This document shows, one piece after another, positions 8,231-16,636 of a stretch of DNA of 64,000 bases. How positions within the stretch are numbered: position 1 is the first letter of the stretch; each line of letters opens with the position of its first letter. The notes below the pieces were generated by a model, which made no database searches, was not told the origin of the DNA, and worked only from the letters and a program-made list of their open reading frames with translations. The position numbers and the translations under genes are program-made. Origin of the DNA: Ectobacillus ponti (GTDB lineage: Bacteria; Bacillota; Bacilli; Bacillales; Bacillaceae_G); NCBI RefSeq assembly GCF_024294785.1, contig NZ_JANCLT010000006.1:124001-188000 (forward strand). Direction: 5' to 3'.

Positions 8231-9277
8231 ATGCTGGTAACCTATATGATGTGGACAGCGGCAGGCTTTTTGAGCATTCTGCTGTTGATTTATCTTTATC
8301 TGGTGCTGCGCTATGTTGTGAAACGCAAACGTGCGCGGCGAAAGGAAAAGCATAAGCAGCACCTGCGGCACTTGGTGGCCCATTGTGTGAAAACAGGGGA
8401 GCTCCTCCGGCTCAGGCTCACCAGACAGATGGAGCTGGAGGCTGTCGAAGAACTGCTGGAGCAATATATGAATGTGTTAAAGAGCAGGAAGGCCAGCCTT
8501 CGTTTATCACGGCTCGCCCAACGGCTCCTTGTGGAATATTACCGGGAAAGATTACGATATCCTCGCCTAGGGGTGCGTTATAATGCTTTGCTACTGATCG
8601 ACAAATTTTATATCCCGCAGCTGACAGAGGATTTGCTGCAGCTGTTGATGCGGGAGAGAACCACGGATTTAGAGCGTCTGGAGGCCTATCGGATTCTTGC
8701 CAAAACAGATTATGCCGGCATCAGGAATATTTTGAAGCATGCCAGAGACTGGCCTGATGTATTATACCGGGATATTTTGCACCGGCTGCCGGAGGAACGG
8801 TTCCGGGAGTATATGCGTGGCCTCTCCATCTATCCGAAACGGCTGCAATATAATCTGCTGGATGTGGCGGGAGACAAGGGAGATATTTCCTTTCTGCCGC
8901 AGCTGGAGGCGCTGCTGTATCAGACTGACCCGGAAATCCGGACCCGGTCGCTGAAGGCCATCAGTAAAATCGGACTGGTGCGCCACCCGGAAATGCTTGT
9001 TCCGTTTGTGGGCTCTTCCATCTGGCAGGAGCGGGTCATGGCTGCCAAGACGATGGGGATTGTTCAAAAGCAGGAATTCCTTCCGTACCTCGTGCAGCTG
9101 TTATCAGACACATCCTGGTGGGTGCGTCTGGCGGCAGCGCAAGCGATTTCCGGCTATAGCACTGGAAGGGATGTGCTCTGGCAGGTCGTGCGTACAGGCA
9201 GGGATGCATTTGCCCGTGATATCGCAAAGGAGCGTCTGGAAAGGATGGTGCCGCATGGGCGTACTTCAATGGATTAG
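8231..9277 (+). CDS. HEAT-repeat membrane protein
   Basis: A 348-residue protein with an N-terminal membrane helix (about residues 8-30, FLSILLLIYLYLVLRYVV) and a strongly basic stop-transfer segment. An all-helical body follows, with HEAT-type repeats clearest at residues 215-335 (SFLPQLEALLYQTDPEIRTRSLKAISKIG, then EFLPYLVQLLSDTSWWVRLAAAQAIS). The frame opens at 8150, but GGAGG at 8221-8225 places the start at 8231. The 3' end overlaps the next gene, a processive glycosyltransferase, by 23 nt. A role as a scaffold or partner for polysaccharide synthesis at the membrane is inferred from this coupling only. Confidence 0.75.
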   Translation: MLVTYMMWTAAGFLSILLLIYLYLVLRYVVKRKRARRKEKHKQHLRHLVAHCVKTGELLRLRLTRQMELEAVEELLEQYMNVLKSRKASLRLSRLAQRLLVEYYRERLRYPRLGVRYNALLLIDKFYIPQLTEDLLQLLMRERTTDLERLEAYRILAKTDYAGIRNILKHARDWPDVLYRDILHRLPEERFREYMRGLSIYPKRLQYNLLDVAGDKGDISFLPQLEALLYQTDPEIRTRSLKAISKIGLVRHPEMLVPFVGSSIWQERVMAAKTMGIVQKQEFLPYLVQLLSDTSWWVRLAAAQAISGYSTGRDVLWQVVRTGRDAFARDIAKERLERMVPHGRTSMD

Positions 9278-10673
9278 ATATGCTGTTGAAGCGCTGGCCA
9301 TTCCCATTTTCATCTATATTCTCCTGCTGTGCAGCTTTTATATCATTCTGTTCCTCATTGCATTTTCCCGCATGTACCGGGAAAATGAAGTGAATTTGAG
9401 GGAATCCTATACGGATCTCCTGCAGCAAACCGGAAATGTGCCGCCGCTGTCCATTCTTGTCCCTGCTTATAATGAGGAATTGGTCATTCGGGCCTCCGTT
9501 TTATCCCTGCTGGACATGTATTATCCCCTCTTTGAGGTGATCGTGATCAATGACGGTTCAAAGGATGCCACCATGCAGGTGATGCTGGAGACCTTCGAAA
9601 TGGAGAAGACCGAGCACGTTGTCCGCCGGCAGTTGAACACGAAGGAAGTGCGCGGCATTTACCGTTCCGCGCGTTTTAGCAACCTGCTTCTGATTGACAA
9701 GGAGAACGGCGGCAAGGCAGATGCCTTGAATGCGGGGATCAATGCATCGAGATACCCATATTTTTGTTCATTGGATGGCGATTCAATTTTGGAAAAGGAT
9801 GCGCTGGCCAATATTATGAAGCCGGTGCTGGAGTCCCGCGAGGAGGTCATTGCCGTCGGCGGCAGCGTCCGCATTGCCAACGGCAGCGTGATTGAGAAGG
9901 GGGAAGTGAAGAAAATCAGTCTGCCTGACAGCCCGATTGTCGTCATGCAAATTATTGAATACATCCGGGCTTTCTTAATTGGGCGCCTTGGCTTGAGCCG
10001 CTATAATATTCTTCCCATCATCTCTGGTGCCTTCGGTATTTTTAATAAAGCCTGGATCGTGCGGGCTGGCGGATATCGGGAGAAAACGGTGGGGGAGGAT
10101 ATGGAGCTCATCGTCCGGCTGCACCGCTTAAAGCGGGAGCAAAAAAGCAGGGGGCGTATTCTGTATGTGCCAAAAGCCATCTGTCTGACCGAAGCACCGG
10201 ATACATGGAAAATTTTAAAGTCGCAGCGCACCCGCTGGCACCGGGGCTTGTATGAAAGCTTGTGGCTCCATAAGGCTATGCTGTTCAATCCCCGCTACGG
10301 GGGAATGGGACTTGTTGCCATGCCGTATTTTCTTATTGTAGAGCTGCTGGGCCCGCTGATTGAATTCACAGGGTATGTATTTGTAGTGATAGATGCCATT
10401 GTGATGAGGGGCTTCAGCGAGTTTGTGATTATGGTGTTCATTGTCGGCGCGTTGTACGGTTCGTTTCTCTCTGCGGCAGCAGTGCTGCTGGAAAACTGGG
10501 GGGTCCGCAACTACCCGCGCATTCGGGATTTAACCAAGCTGTTCGTCTATGCGCTGTCAGAATCCTTTTGGTACCGGCCGGTGACCTCCTATTGGCGCCT
10601 GATTGCCACATTCCAGGCCATCCGCGGCAAAACCGGATGGGGGGAGATGAAACGGAAGGGAGTCATCAAATAA
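9255..10673 (+). CDS. Membrane-bound processive family-2 glycosyltransferase
   Basis: A 472-residue GT2 enzyme of the BcsA/IcaA/HasA kind. One N-terminal helix precedes the catalytic domain: VPAYNEE, IVINDGSKD (UDP-binding Asp), CSLDGDS (DxD-like), GEDMELIVRLHR (base, ED) and QRTRWHRG (the Q-x-x-R-W motif of processive enzymes). Three or four membrane helices follow. The start at 9255 lies inside the end of the HEAT gene with AAGGATGG upstream; the longer frame from 8997 is a shadow. It should polymerise and perhaps export a beta-linked sugar polymer. The sugar is unknown, and no deacetylase or regulator is next to it. Confidence 0.85.
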   Translation: MGVLQWIRYAVEALAIPIFIYILLLCSFYIILFLIAFSRMYRENEVNLRESYTDLLQQTGNVPPLSILVPAYNEELVIRASVLSLLDMYYPLFEVIVINDGSKDATMQVMLETFEMEKTEHVVRRQLNTKEVRGIYRSARFSNLLLIDKENGGKADALNAGINASRYPYFCSLDGDSILEKDALANIMKPVLESREEVIAVGGSVRIANGSVIEKGEVKKISLPDSPIVVMQIIEYIRAFLIGRLGLSRYNILPIISGAFGIFNKAWIVRAGGYREKTVGEDMELIVRLHRLKREQKSRGRILYVPKAICLTEAPDTWKILKSQRTRWHRGLYESLWLHKAMLFNPRYGGMGLVAMPYFLIVELLGPLIEFTGYVFVVIDAIVMRGFSEFVIMVFIVGALYGSFLSAAAVLLENWGVRNYPRIRDLTKLFVYALSESFWYRPVTSYWRLIATFQAIRGKTGWGEMKRKGVIK

Positions 10674-10691
10674 GGAAGTACATAGCCGCAA

Positions 10692-10727
10692 CAAGAAAAA
10701 GATGTCCCGCGGGACATCTTTTTCTTG
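10692..10727. terminator. Bidirectional terminator, perfect 36-nt palindrome
   Basis: The sequence from 10692 to 10727 is its own reverse complement (CAAGAAAAAGATGTCCCG and its complement). It separates the convergent glycosyltransferase and GH65 genes. It offers a T-run in both directions. Confidence 0.85.
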
Positions 10728-10728
10728 C

Positions 10729-13011
10729 TCAATGAAGCTTTTGTTCTATAGCATGGCCCGCAGTCAACTGCACATCTTCGCCATACAGCTTCAGCGTGAG
10801 GCTCTCTCCATTCACGAGTGTAACGCGTACATGCTTCTTTTCTGCCTCCACCTTCAGCTTGCGGCCCTGATACAGGAGGTGGAAGGAATAGCTCTTCCAC
10901 TGTGATGGCAGAATCGGCGCGAGCGATAGTCCGGATTCCTTCAGACGAACACCGCCAAAGCCGTAGACAATGGACATCCAAGTGCCGCCCATGTTTGCCA
11001 TGTGCAGGCCGTCTTTTGTGTTGCCATGCGTGTTGTCCAAGTCAAGGCGGGCAGTCTCGTTGAAATATTCATACGCCTTATCCTGGTCGCCAACCTTTGC
11101 AGCCATAATGCTGAAAATGCAGGAGGATAGGGAGGAGTCGTGCGTTGTGACTGCTTCATAATAGTCATAGGAACGCTTGATGGTCTCCAAATCCTGTTCG
11201 TCCTCCAGCAGGAAGTGCGCCAATACAGTATCCGCCTGCTTGCATACCTGATAACGGTATAATGTCAGCGGGTGGTAGTGCAGCAGCAGCGGATAATGGT
11301 CATCCGGTGTGTTATCAAAATCCCATACGGCTTTATGCAGGAAGGAATCGTCCTGCGGATTGATTTTCAGGCCCTCGTCATATGGCAGATACATGGCCGC
11401 CGCAGCCTTTTCCCATTCCAACGGCTCTTGCGCGTCCAGGTTCAGGCGCCCGCGCAGCGCTTCAAAAGCAGACTCGTCCTCTGCCAAAATATCGTACGCT
11501 TTTGATGCCCAAAGCAGGTTGTACTTCGCCATGGCATTCGTGTAGTAATTGTTGTTGACGATGCAGGTATACTCATCCGGACCGGTCACGGCGTCAATCT
11601 TGAACAGGCCATTATCATAGTGCCCAGTATCCGCCCAGAGGCGTGCTGTCTCAAATAACACCTCGGCACCGTACTGCCTTATAAATGCCGTATCTCTTGT
11701 TGCCAAATAGTATTGAATGTAGCTGTAAGCCACATCCGCGCTGATATGGTACTGGGCGGTTCCTGCCGGGAAGAAGGCGGAGCACTCGGTGCCGGCAATG
11801 GTGCGCCACGGGAACAAAGCGCCTTGGCGGTGGCCCATTTCCTTCGCGCGTGCGCGGGCACCGTCCAGGATGGAATAGCGGTAAATCAGCAGCTGCTTGG
11901 CCAAGTCCGGCTTTGTCATCAGGAATACGGGAATGATATAAATTTCTGTATCCCAGAAATAGTGGCCTTCATAGCCCTCGCCGGAGAGGCCTTTGGCGGA
12001 AATGTTGCTGAACGGGTCGCGCCCGGCTGATTGCAGCAGGTGATACAGATTAAAGCGGATGCCCTCCTGCAGGCTTTCTTCGCCGCCAATGATGATATCG
12101 GCATTGCTCCAAAACTCATCCAGATACTGCTTCTGCCAGCCAAGCATATCCTCAAACGAGGCAGAGCGCAGCTCTTCCTGAATGGAAATACCCTTTTCAA
12201 TCAAGTTCTTTTCATGGCGCAGTGTATCGGTATACACATTCAGCTTTGTGACTGAAACAGGTGCCGTCAAAGCAGAGAAGGTAATGATGGCTTCTGCAGC
12301 TTTTTCACTTGTGCGCATCTCTACTTGGTGTGCACCTTGTACAGCATGGCGGGACACGCAGGCAGTGGAAAGCCCGGATGCTGTTGTCTTGTTCATCACA
12401 TACAAACAATCATTTTGAAAGCCGGCTTGCTCTGTATGAAGCAGCTTTGCATGGCCTCCGCCAACACGCGGGTCCATGGGATTCACATAGTTGGAAACAT
12501 CTCCGTTTACTGTGGAAACCACCTTCACCTGACCGCGGAAGGTAACCGGCTCAATCTGAACATCAATGGCAAACAGTTCTCGTGTCGTAAAGGATACAAG
12601 GCGGCGGAAGCGGATGCGCACCTCTTCGCCATTGCGCAAACGATAATGGATGAGCCGCTCTGTGTAGCCATGATCCATATGCAGCGTGCGCTCAAAGGAG
12701 GAGACGTCGCCATCAAACAAGGAGAATTCCTCCTCCTGTTCGCCGAAATACAGCTTAACAGTTTGCGTGTCAATCACGTTTACAAGCTTTTGCTGTGTTT
12801 CCGGGAAGGCGTGAAGCTTTTCTCCATACGAGATTTCAATTACATCATGAAAGGCATTCTGGTATGTACCGCGGATGGAGTTCATGCCGGAAGCATAGCC
12901 TTCCTCGAAGTTGCCGCGTACGCCAAGATAGCCGTTGCCCAGTGCAAACAGGCTTTCTGTATTGAGAAGGTCTGACTCAGTCAGCTCATTTTTTGTAATG
13001 ATCCATGTCAT
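10729..13011 (-). CDS. Glycoside hydrolase family 65 disaccharide phosphorylase (maltose-phosphorylase type)
   Basis: A 760-residue enzyme with the GH65 order: N-terminal beta-sandwich (ESLFALGNGYLGVRGNFEEG), helical linker, (alpha/alpha)6 barrel (YEGHYFWDTEIYIIPVF) with the general acid Glu in VTGPDEYT, then a small C-terminal domain. Such enzymes split maltose, trehalose, kojibiose or nigerose with phosphate to give beta-glucose 1-phosphate and glucose. Cytoplasmic location fits the absence of a signal. AGGAG precedes the ATG by 10 nt. The neighbouring AraC and LacI regulators and the MalEFG-type importer suggest it degrades an imported alpha-glucoside. Maltose is the default guess (cf. B. 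subtilis MdxK), but trehalose is also possible. Confidence 0.9.
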   Translation of the reverse strand: MTWIITKNELTESDLLNTESLFALGNGYLGVRGNFEEGYASGMNSIRGTYQNAFHDVIEISYGEKLHAFPETQQKLVNVIDTQTVKLYFGEQEEEFSLFDGDVSSFERTLHMDHGYTERLIHYRLRNGEEVRIRFRRLVSFTTRELFAIDVQIEPVTFRGQVKVVSTVNGDVSNYVNPMDPRVGGGHAKLLHTEQAGFQNDCLYVMNKTTASGLSTACVSRHAVQGAHQVEMRTSEKAAEAIITFSALTAPVSVTKLNVYTDTLRHEKNLIEKGISIQEELRSASFEDMLGWQKQYLDEFWSNADIIIGGEESLQEGIRFNLYHLLQSAGRDPFSNISAKGLSGEGYEGHYFWDTEIYIIPVFLMTKPDLAKQLLIYRYSILDGARARAKEMGHRQGALFPWRTIAGTECSAFFPAGTAQYHISADVAYSYIQYYLATRDTAFIRQYGAEVLFETARLWADTGHYDNGLFKIDAVTGPDEYTCIVNNNYYTNAMAKYNLLWASKAYDILAEDESAFEALRGRLNLDAQEPLEWEKAAAAMYLPYDEGLKINPQDDSFLHKAVWDFDNTPDDHYPLLLHYHPLTLYRYQVCKQADTVLAHFLLEDEQDLETIKRSYDYYEAVTTHDSSLSSCIFSIMAAKVGDQDKAYEYFNETARLDLDNTHGNTKDGLHMANMGGTWMSIVYGFGGVRLKESGLSLAPILPSQWKSYSFHLLYQGRKLKVEAEKKHVRVTLVNGESLTLKLYGEDVQLTAGHAIEQKLH

Positions 13012-13047
13012 CGTATCTGCACTCCTACCTCATCATTCCGGCCGGGG

Positions 13048-13100
13048 CCAGATGGAATTACTTGCATTGTAATGGGAAAAATAGCTATTTTCTATTAAAA
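13048..13100. promoter_or_regulatory. Divergent promoter region between GH65 gene and araC-type gene
   Basis: The 133-nt gap holds an inverted repeat ATTAC-N7-GTAAT (13057-13073). It overlaps a minus-strand TAGAAA-N17-TACAAT and a plus-strand TTGCAT-N18-TATTTT. These -35/-10 matches are imperfect, so the exact promoters are uncertain. The repeat is a candidate site for the adjacent AraC protein. Confidence 0.35.
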
Positions 13101-13144
13101 TATAAAGGATATTGTTAAAAATTTAAGGTTGGATGTGATAAAGC

Positions 13145-13885
13145 ATGCAAAGCTCAATTCAACAATCTGTTATAAAGCAATACCTGCGTTCCCGGGAACA
13201 GCATCAGCAGGAGAATTATCTTCATCCGCCTTTTGAATATGAGCGGCAGCTGCTTGAAGCCATTCGGCTGGGCAAAGAAGCGCATGCCAAAGAAGTGCTG
13301 GAGCGCATCAATGCTTTAAAGGGGGCAAGGTTGGCCCAAGATCCGGTCCGTTCACGCAAGAACTCATTGATTGCTGCCTGTACTTTGTTTACCCGGGCTG
13401 TAATTGAGGGCGGGGTACATCCAGAGACAGCATTCCAGTTGAGTGACGCATACATTCTTGAAATTGAAAAGCTGAGCAGCTTACCTGCCCTGCAGCAGAT
13501 GGAGTATGATATGCTCCATCATTTCACGGAGACAGTGCGCGGGAAGCAGGAGGTCCACGGCTACAGTCTCCCTGTCCGCTCAGCCGCCGCATATGTACAT
13601 GAGAATATTCTGCAGAGACTTTCCCTTGATGAGGCTGCACAGCAGGCCCATGTGCATCCTGGTTATCTCTCAAGCAGATTTAAGCAGGAGACCGGCTTAA
13701 GCTTTACGGACTTTGTCAACCAAAAGCGGATTGAAGAGTCAAAGTATTTTTTACTGCATACGAGCTACAGTATTTCTGACATTGCGCTGCTGTTCCAGTT
13801 TTGTAACCAAAGCTATTTCACAGCATTATTTAAGAAATACACCGGCCTGACACCGCGCGAATTCCGCCAGCGGGAGCAGCCATAG
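13145..13885 (+). CDS. AraC-family transcriptional regulator
   Basis: A 246-residue regulator. The C-terminal 100 residues are an AraC/XylS DNA-binding domain with two helix-turn-helix units (LSLDEAAQQAHVHPGYLSSRF and ISDIALLFQFCNQSYFTALFKKYTGLTPREFR). The N-terminal 140 residues lack a clear cupin and resemble the helical sensor of YesN/YidZ-like relatives without a receiver domain. It is transcribed away from the GH65 phosphorylase and probably controls it. The effector is unknown. The ribosome site is weak (GGTTGGATGTG). Confidence 0.85.
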   Translation: MQSSIQQSVIKQYLRSREQHQQENYLHPPFEYERQLLEAIRLGKEAHAKEVLERINALKGARLAQDPVRSRKNSLIAACTLFTRAVIEGGVHPETAFQLSDAYILEIEKLSSLPALQQMEYDMLHHFTETVRGKQEVHGYSLPVRSAAAYVHENILQRLSLDEAAQQAHVHPGYLSSRFKQETGLSFTDFVNQKRIEESKYFLLHTSYSISDIALLFQFCNQSYFTALFKKYTGLTPREFRQREQP

Positions 13886-14109
13886 AATGCCGCAACGGGG
13901 GAGTGCACTTAGCTTTTCCTGTGGCGGCAAATGTTATAGCAGAAATTATCACGAAATTCGACAAATCTCTATCTGGCGCAGGTATGTATGCGAGAGCCAA
14001 ATCATTTTTTAAGTAAATTAATTCTTTTTATCTCGATATAAAGATAAATCGCATTCATTTCTTCTAATATCAGAATATAAAGTGTATATAAAACTTTCAA
14101 AAAATAATG

Positions 14110-14138
14110 TTGAAAGCCTTTCCAAAACATCGTAGAAT
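14110..14138 (+). promoter_or_regulatory. SigA promoter of the lacI-malEFG operon
   Basis: TTGAAA (14110-14115), a 17-nt spacer and TAGAAT (14133-14138). The -35 is embedded in a near-palindrome TTGAAAGCCTTTCCAA (14110-14125). The surrounding 315-nt intergenic stretch (13886-14200) is otherwise A/T-rich and shows no gene. Confidence 0.65.
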
Positions 14139-14142
14139 GATT

Positions 14143-14158
14143 TTGAAATCAATTTCAA
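14143..14158. promoter_or_regulatory. Candidate LacI-family operator
   Basis: TTGAAAT-CA-ATTTCAA is a perfect 7-2-7 inverted repeat covering the predicted transcript start. It repeats the TTGAAA..TTTC pattern found over the -35 at 14110-14125. Binding of the encoded LacI protein to both would give autoregulation. This is inferred from position and symmetry. Confidence 0.5.
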
Positions 14159-14200
14159 TTTTGTGGGATGATTTACCAAAACAGGAAGGGGAGTCAGTTT

Positions 14201-15220
14201 TTGTCGACTATAGATGATGTTGCTAAGCTGGCCGGTTTGTCCAAGTCAACTGTGTCGCGGGTCATCAATAGCTATCCGCACGTGTCCGAAGCAAAACGCC
14301 AACGCGTCCTGGCGGCGATGCAGCAGTTAGCCTATGTGCCCAATTCGGCAGCACAAAGTCTGAGAAGACAGCGCACCGGCCTTATCGCCGTGTTTGTGCC
14401 CCGGCTGATGAACCCCTTTTTCAGTCAGCTCCTACAGTCAATGGAACTTGCAGCATCCGAGCGGGATTATCAGCTCATCGTGTGCCAAACCATGTATTCG
14501 CAGGAAAAGGAACTGAAGTATGCAGAACTGCTCAGACGCAAGCAAGTGGATGGGATTGTCATGACTTCTATTCAGAATGAATGGCAAGCGATTGCTCCAT
14601 ATGTTCGATATGGGCCTATTGTCCTCTGCAATGAGTTTGATGATGCTGCGGAAGTGCCGATGATTCGTCTTAACCAGGAGTATGGAGGCTACATAGCCGG
14701 CAAGCATTTGCTTGCCATGGGACATACGAGAATTGCCTGCTGCTCGGGAGGAACAAGAAGTCAGGTTGCATTTCATCGGGAACAAGGATTGCGAAAGGCG
14801 CTGCAGGAGCATTCATTATTTCTTCCAGACACATATATTTTTCGCGATGCGTACTCGATTGAGGATGGAATCCGTGTCTTTGCGCAGATTAAGGACATGA
14901 AAATCCGGCCGACTGCTGTTTTCTCTGGGGGAGATGAAGTAGCTGCGGGGATTATTGCCGGGGCAAAGCAGCATGGTTGCCGTGTTCCAGAGGATTTGGC
15001 GGTCATTGGCTTTGATGACCAGAAGATTACGGTTCTTATGGAGCCCAACATCTCAACAGTCCGGCAGCCAATTGGTCTGATGGCACAGCAAACGATTGCA
15101 CTCATGGCTGAGAAGATTGAGTCCCGCCAGTATACTCAGCGGGAAGTATACGAGTATCCGCTCGAGTTGATTGTCAGGGAGTCAACATGTGTAAGCGTGT
15201 TGCCCACAAAAGAAAAATGA
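14201..15220 (+). CDS. LacI/GalR-family transcriptional regulator
   Basis: A 339-residue repressor. The helix-turn-helix is at residues 2-25 (STIDDVAKLAGLSKSTVSRVINSYPHVS), the hinge includes YVPNSAAQSLRRQRTG, and a periplasmic-binding-like sensor domain follows (VDGIVMTS, GHTRIACCSG, VIGFDD). The frame reaches 14168, but AAGGGGAG at 14186-14193 with a 7-nt spacer points to the TTG at 14201, giving the usual family N-terminus. It lies 32 nt before the sugar-binding protein gene and is probably the first gene of that operon, responding to an imported alpha-glucoside or its product. Confidence 0.9.
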   Translation: MSTIDDVAKLAGLSKSTVSRVINSYPHVSEAKRQRVLAAMQQLAYVPNSAAQSLRRQRTGLIAVFVPRLMNPFFSQLLQSMELAASERDYQLIVCQTMYSQEKELKYAELLRRKQVDGIVMTSIQNEWQAIAPYVRYGPIVLCNEFDDAAEVPMIRLNQEYGGYIAGKHLLAMGHTRIACCSGGTRSQVAFHREQGLRKALQEHSLFLPDTYIFRDAYSIEDGIRVFAQIKDMKIRPTAVFSGGDEVAAGIIAGAKQHGCRVPEDLAVIGFDDQKITVLMEPNISTVRQPIGLMAQQTIALMAEKIESRQYTQREVYEYPLELIVRESTCVSVLPTKEK

Positions 15221-15231
15221 AAACGATACCA
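15217..15231. promoter_or_regulatory. cre site (CcpA) between lacI and malE-type gene
   Basis: ATGAAAACGATACCA fits the cre consensus WTGNAANCGNWNNCW at every fixed position. It overlaps the lacI-type stop codon and lies 22 nt before the binding-protein start. This suggests carbon catabolite repression by roadblock. Confidence 0.65.
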
Positions 15232-15252
15232 ACTACACTGGAGGTCATGATT

Positions 15253-16557
15253 ATGAAGCTTATCAAGAAAATCGCTCCATTCGCGCTTGCAGCTCCGCTT
15301 GTATTGACAGGCTGCGGCGGCAACAATGATACGAAGAAGGATGAAGGCACGGCAAACAAGGACACTGCCAAGAGCGGCACCGTGAAGCTGATTTATGCAC
15401 GCGGTAAAGACACCACCAACGCGACAAAGAAAATCGTGGAAGAGTTCAACAAAAAGCATCCGAATATCCAGGTTGAATTCCGCGAAATGCCATCTGACTC
15501 CGGCAAGCAGCACGATGCATACGTAACTGCATTGAATGCCCAGTCCTCTGAAATTGATGTAATGGATCTTGACGTAGTATGGCCGGCAGAATTTGCACAA
15601 GCAGGTTATGTACTGCCGCTTGATAACTTCATTCAAAAAGACAATGTTGACATGGCCAAGTACAACAAAGGTGCTGTGGCGGCAGCAAGCTTCAACGGCA
15701 AGCAGTGGGCCATGCCGAAGTTCATTGACGCCGGTATGCTGTACTACCGCAAAGACCTTGTCCCTGACGGCAAGGTGCCAAAAACTTGGGATGAGCTGAT
15801 TGCCACAGCAAAGGCCACAAAGGGGCAAGGCGGCACAAAGTTTGGCTACCTGATGCAGGCGAAGCAGTACGAAGGTCTTGTATGTAACGCAGTAGAGTTT
15901 ATCGCTGCTTATGGCGGCAAGGTTATTGATGAAAACGGCAACGTGGCTGTTAACAGCCCGGAAGCCATCAAGGGCATTAAGAAGCTTGTGGAGGTTGCCA
16001 AGTCTGATTTCGTGCCTGACAACAATAACACATTTACGGAAATCGAATCCCATACAGCCTTCCTGGAAGGTCAAGGCGTGATGATCCGCAACTGGCCTTA
16101 CATGTGGAGCATGGTGCAGGATCAGGCGCAATCGAAGGTTGTTGACAAGGTTGGCGTAGCTCCGCTGCCGGCGGGCGACAAGGGCTCTGCAGCGACATTG
16201 GGCGGCTGGATGTCCGCCATCAACAAATACTCCAAGCATAAGCAGGAAGCATGGGAGTTTGTGAAGTTCATGAACGGTGCGGAAGGCCAGAAGATTTCTG
16301 CGATTGAAGGCGGTTTGGCTCCAACTCTTACAGACTTGTTCAACGACCAGGACATTCTAAAGAAGAACCCGTTCTTTAAAGAGCAGGGCTTTGTCAATGC
16401 ATTGAGTGCAGCTGTTCCGCGTCCTGTTACACCAATCTATCCGAAGGTATCCGAAATCATGCAGATCAACCTGTCCAAAGCGATTGCGGGCCAAATGACT
16501 GCAGAGCAGGCAGCTGCTGAAATGGAGAAGCAACTGAAGGATGCATTAAAGAAATAA
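15253..16557 (+). CDS. Sugar ABC transporter substrate-binding lipoprotein (maltose/trehalose type)
   Basis: A 434-residue extracellular binding protein with a lipobox (LVLTGC, Cys21) and the cluster-B sugar-binding pattern: VKLIYARGKDTTNATKKIVEEFNKKHPNIQVEF, DVMDLDVVWPAEFAQAGYVLPLD, GMLYYRKDL. Of two nearby ATGs, 15253 is preferred because it is 8 nt from GGAGG; the ATG at 15247 is too close. It should deliver an alpha-glucoside to the permeases encoded downstream. A stable hairpin after the gene may let it be expressed more strongly than the permeases. Confidence 0.88.
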   Translation: MKLIKKIAPFALAAPLVLTGCGGNNDTKKDEGTANKDTAKSGTVKLIYARGKDTTNATKKIVEEFNKKHPNIQVEFREMPSDSGKQHDAYVTALNAQSSEIDVMDLDVVWPAEFAQAGYVLPLDNFIQKDNVDMAKYNKGAVAAASFNGKQWAMPKFIDAGMLYYRKDLVPDGKVPKTWDELIATAKATKGQGGTKFGYLMQAKQYEGLVCNAVEFIAAYGGKVIDENGNVAVNSPEAIKGIKKLVEVAKSDFVPDNNNTFTEIESHTAFLEGQGVMIRNWPYMWSMVQDQAQSKVVDKVGVAPLPAGDKGSAATLGGWMSAINKYSKHKQEAWEFVKFMNGAEGQKISAIEGGLAPTLTDLFNDQDILKKNPFFKEQGFVNALSAAVPRPVTPIYPKVSEIMQINLSKAIAGQMTAEQAAAEMEKQLKDALKK

Positions 16558-16567
16558 GGCAAAAACT

Positions 16568-16607
16568 TTAGTCTTTCTCGGGAGAGCCTTCTCCTGAGAA
16601 AGACTAA
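16568..16607 (+). other. Intercistronic hairpin after binding-protein gene
   Basis: TTAGTCTTTCTC (16568-16579) pairs with GAGAAAGACTAA (16596-16607), with further pairing inside. No T-run follows. It looks like an mRNA-stabilising hairpin, common after malE-type genes, rather than a full terminator. Confidence 0.7.
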
Positions 16608-16636
16608 TCCTTTATGTCATAAAGGAGGACATCGCA

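Noticed and set aside
15136-16239. 367-residue minus-strand ORF opposite the sugar-binding protein gene
   Set aside because: It is antisense to a clear lipoprotein gene and has no recognisable domain or ribosome site.
16568-16607. Full terminator after the sugar-binding protein gene
   Set aside because: The stem is strong but no T-run follows, and the permease genes downstream have no separate promoter that I could see.
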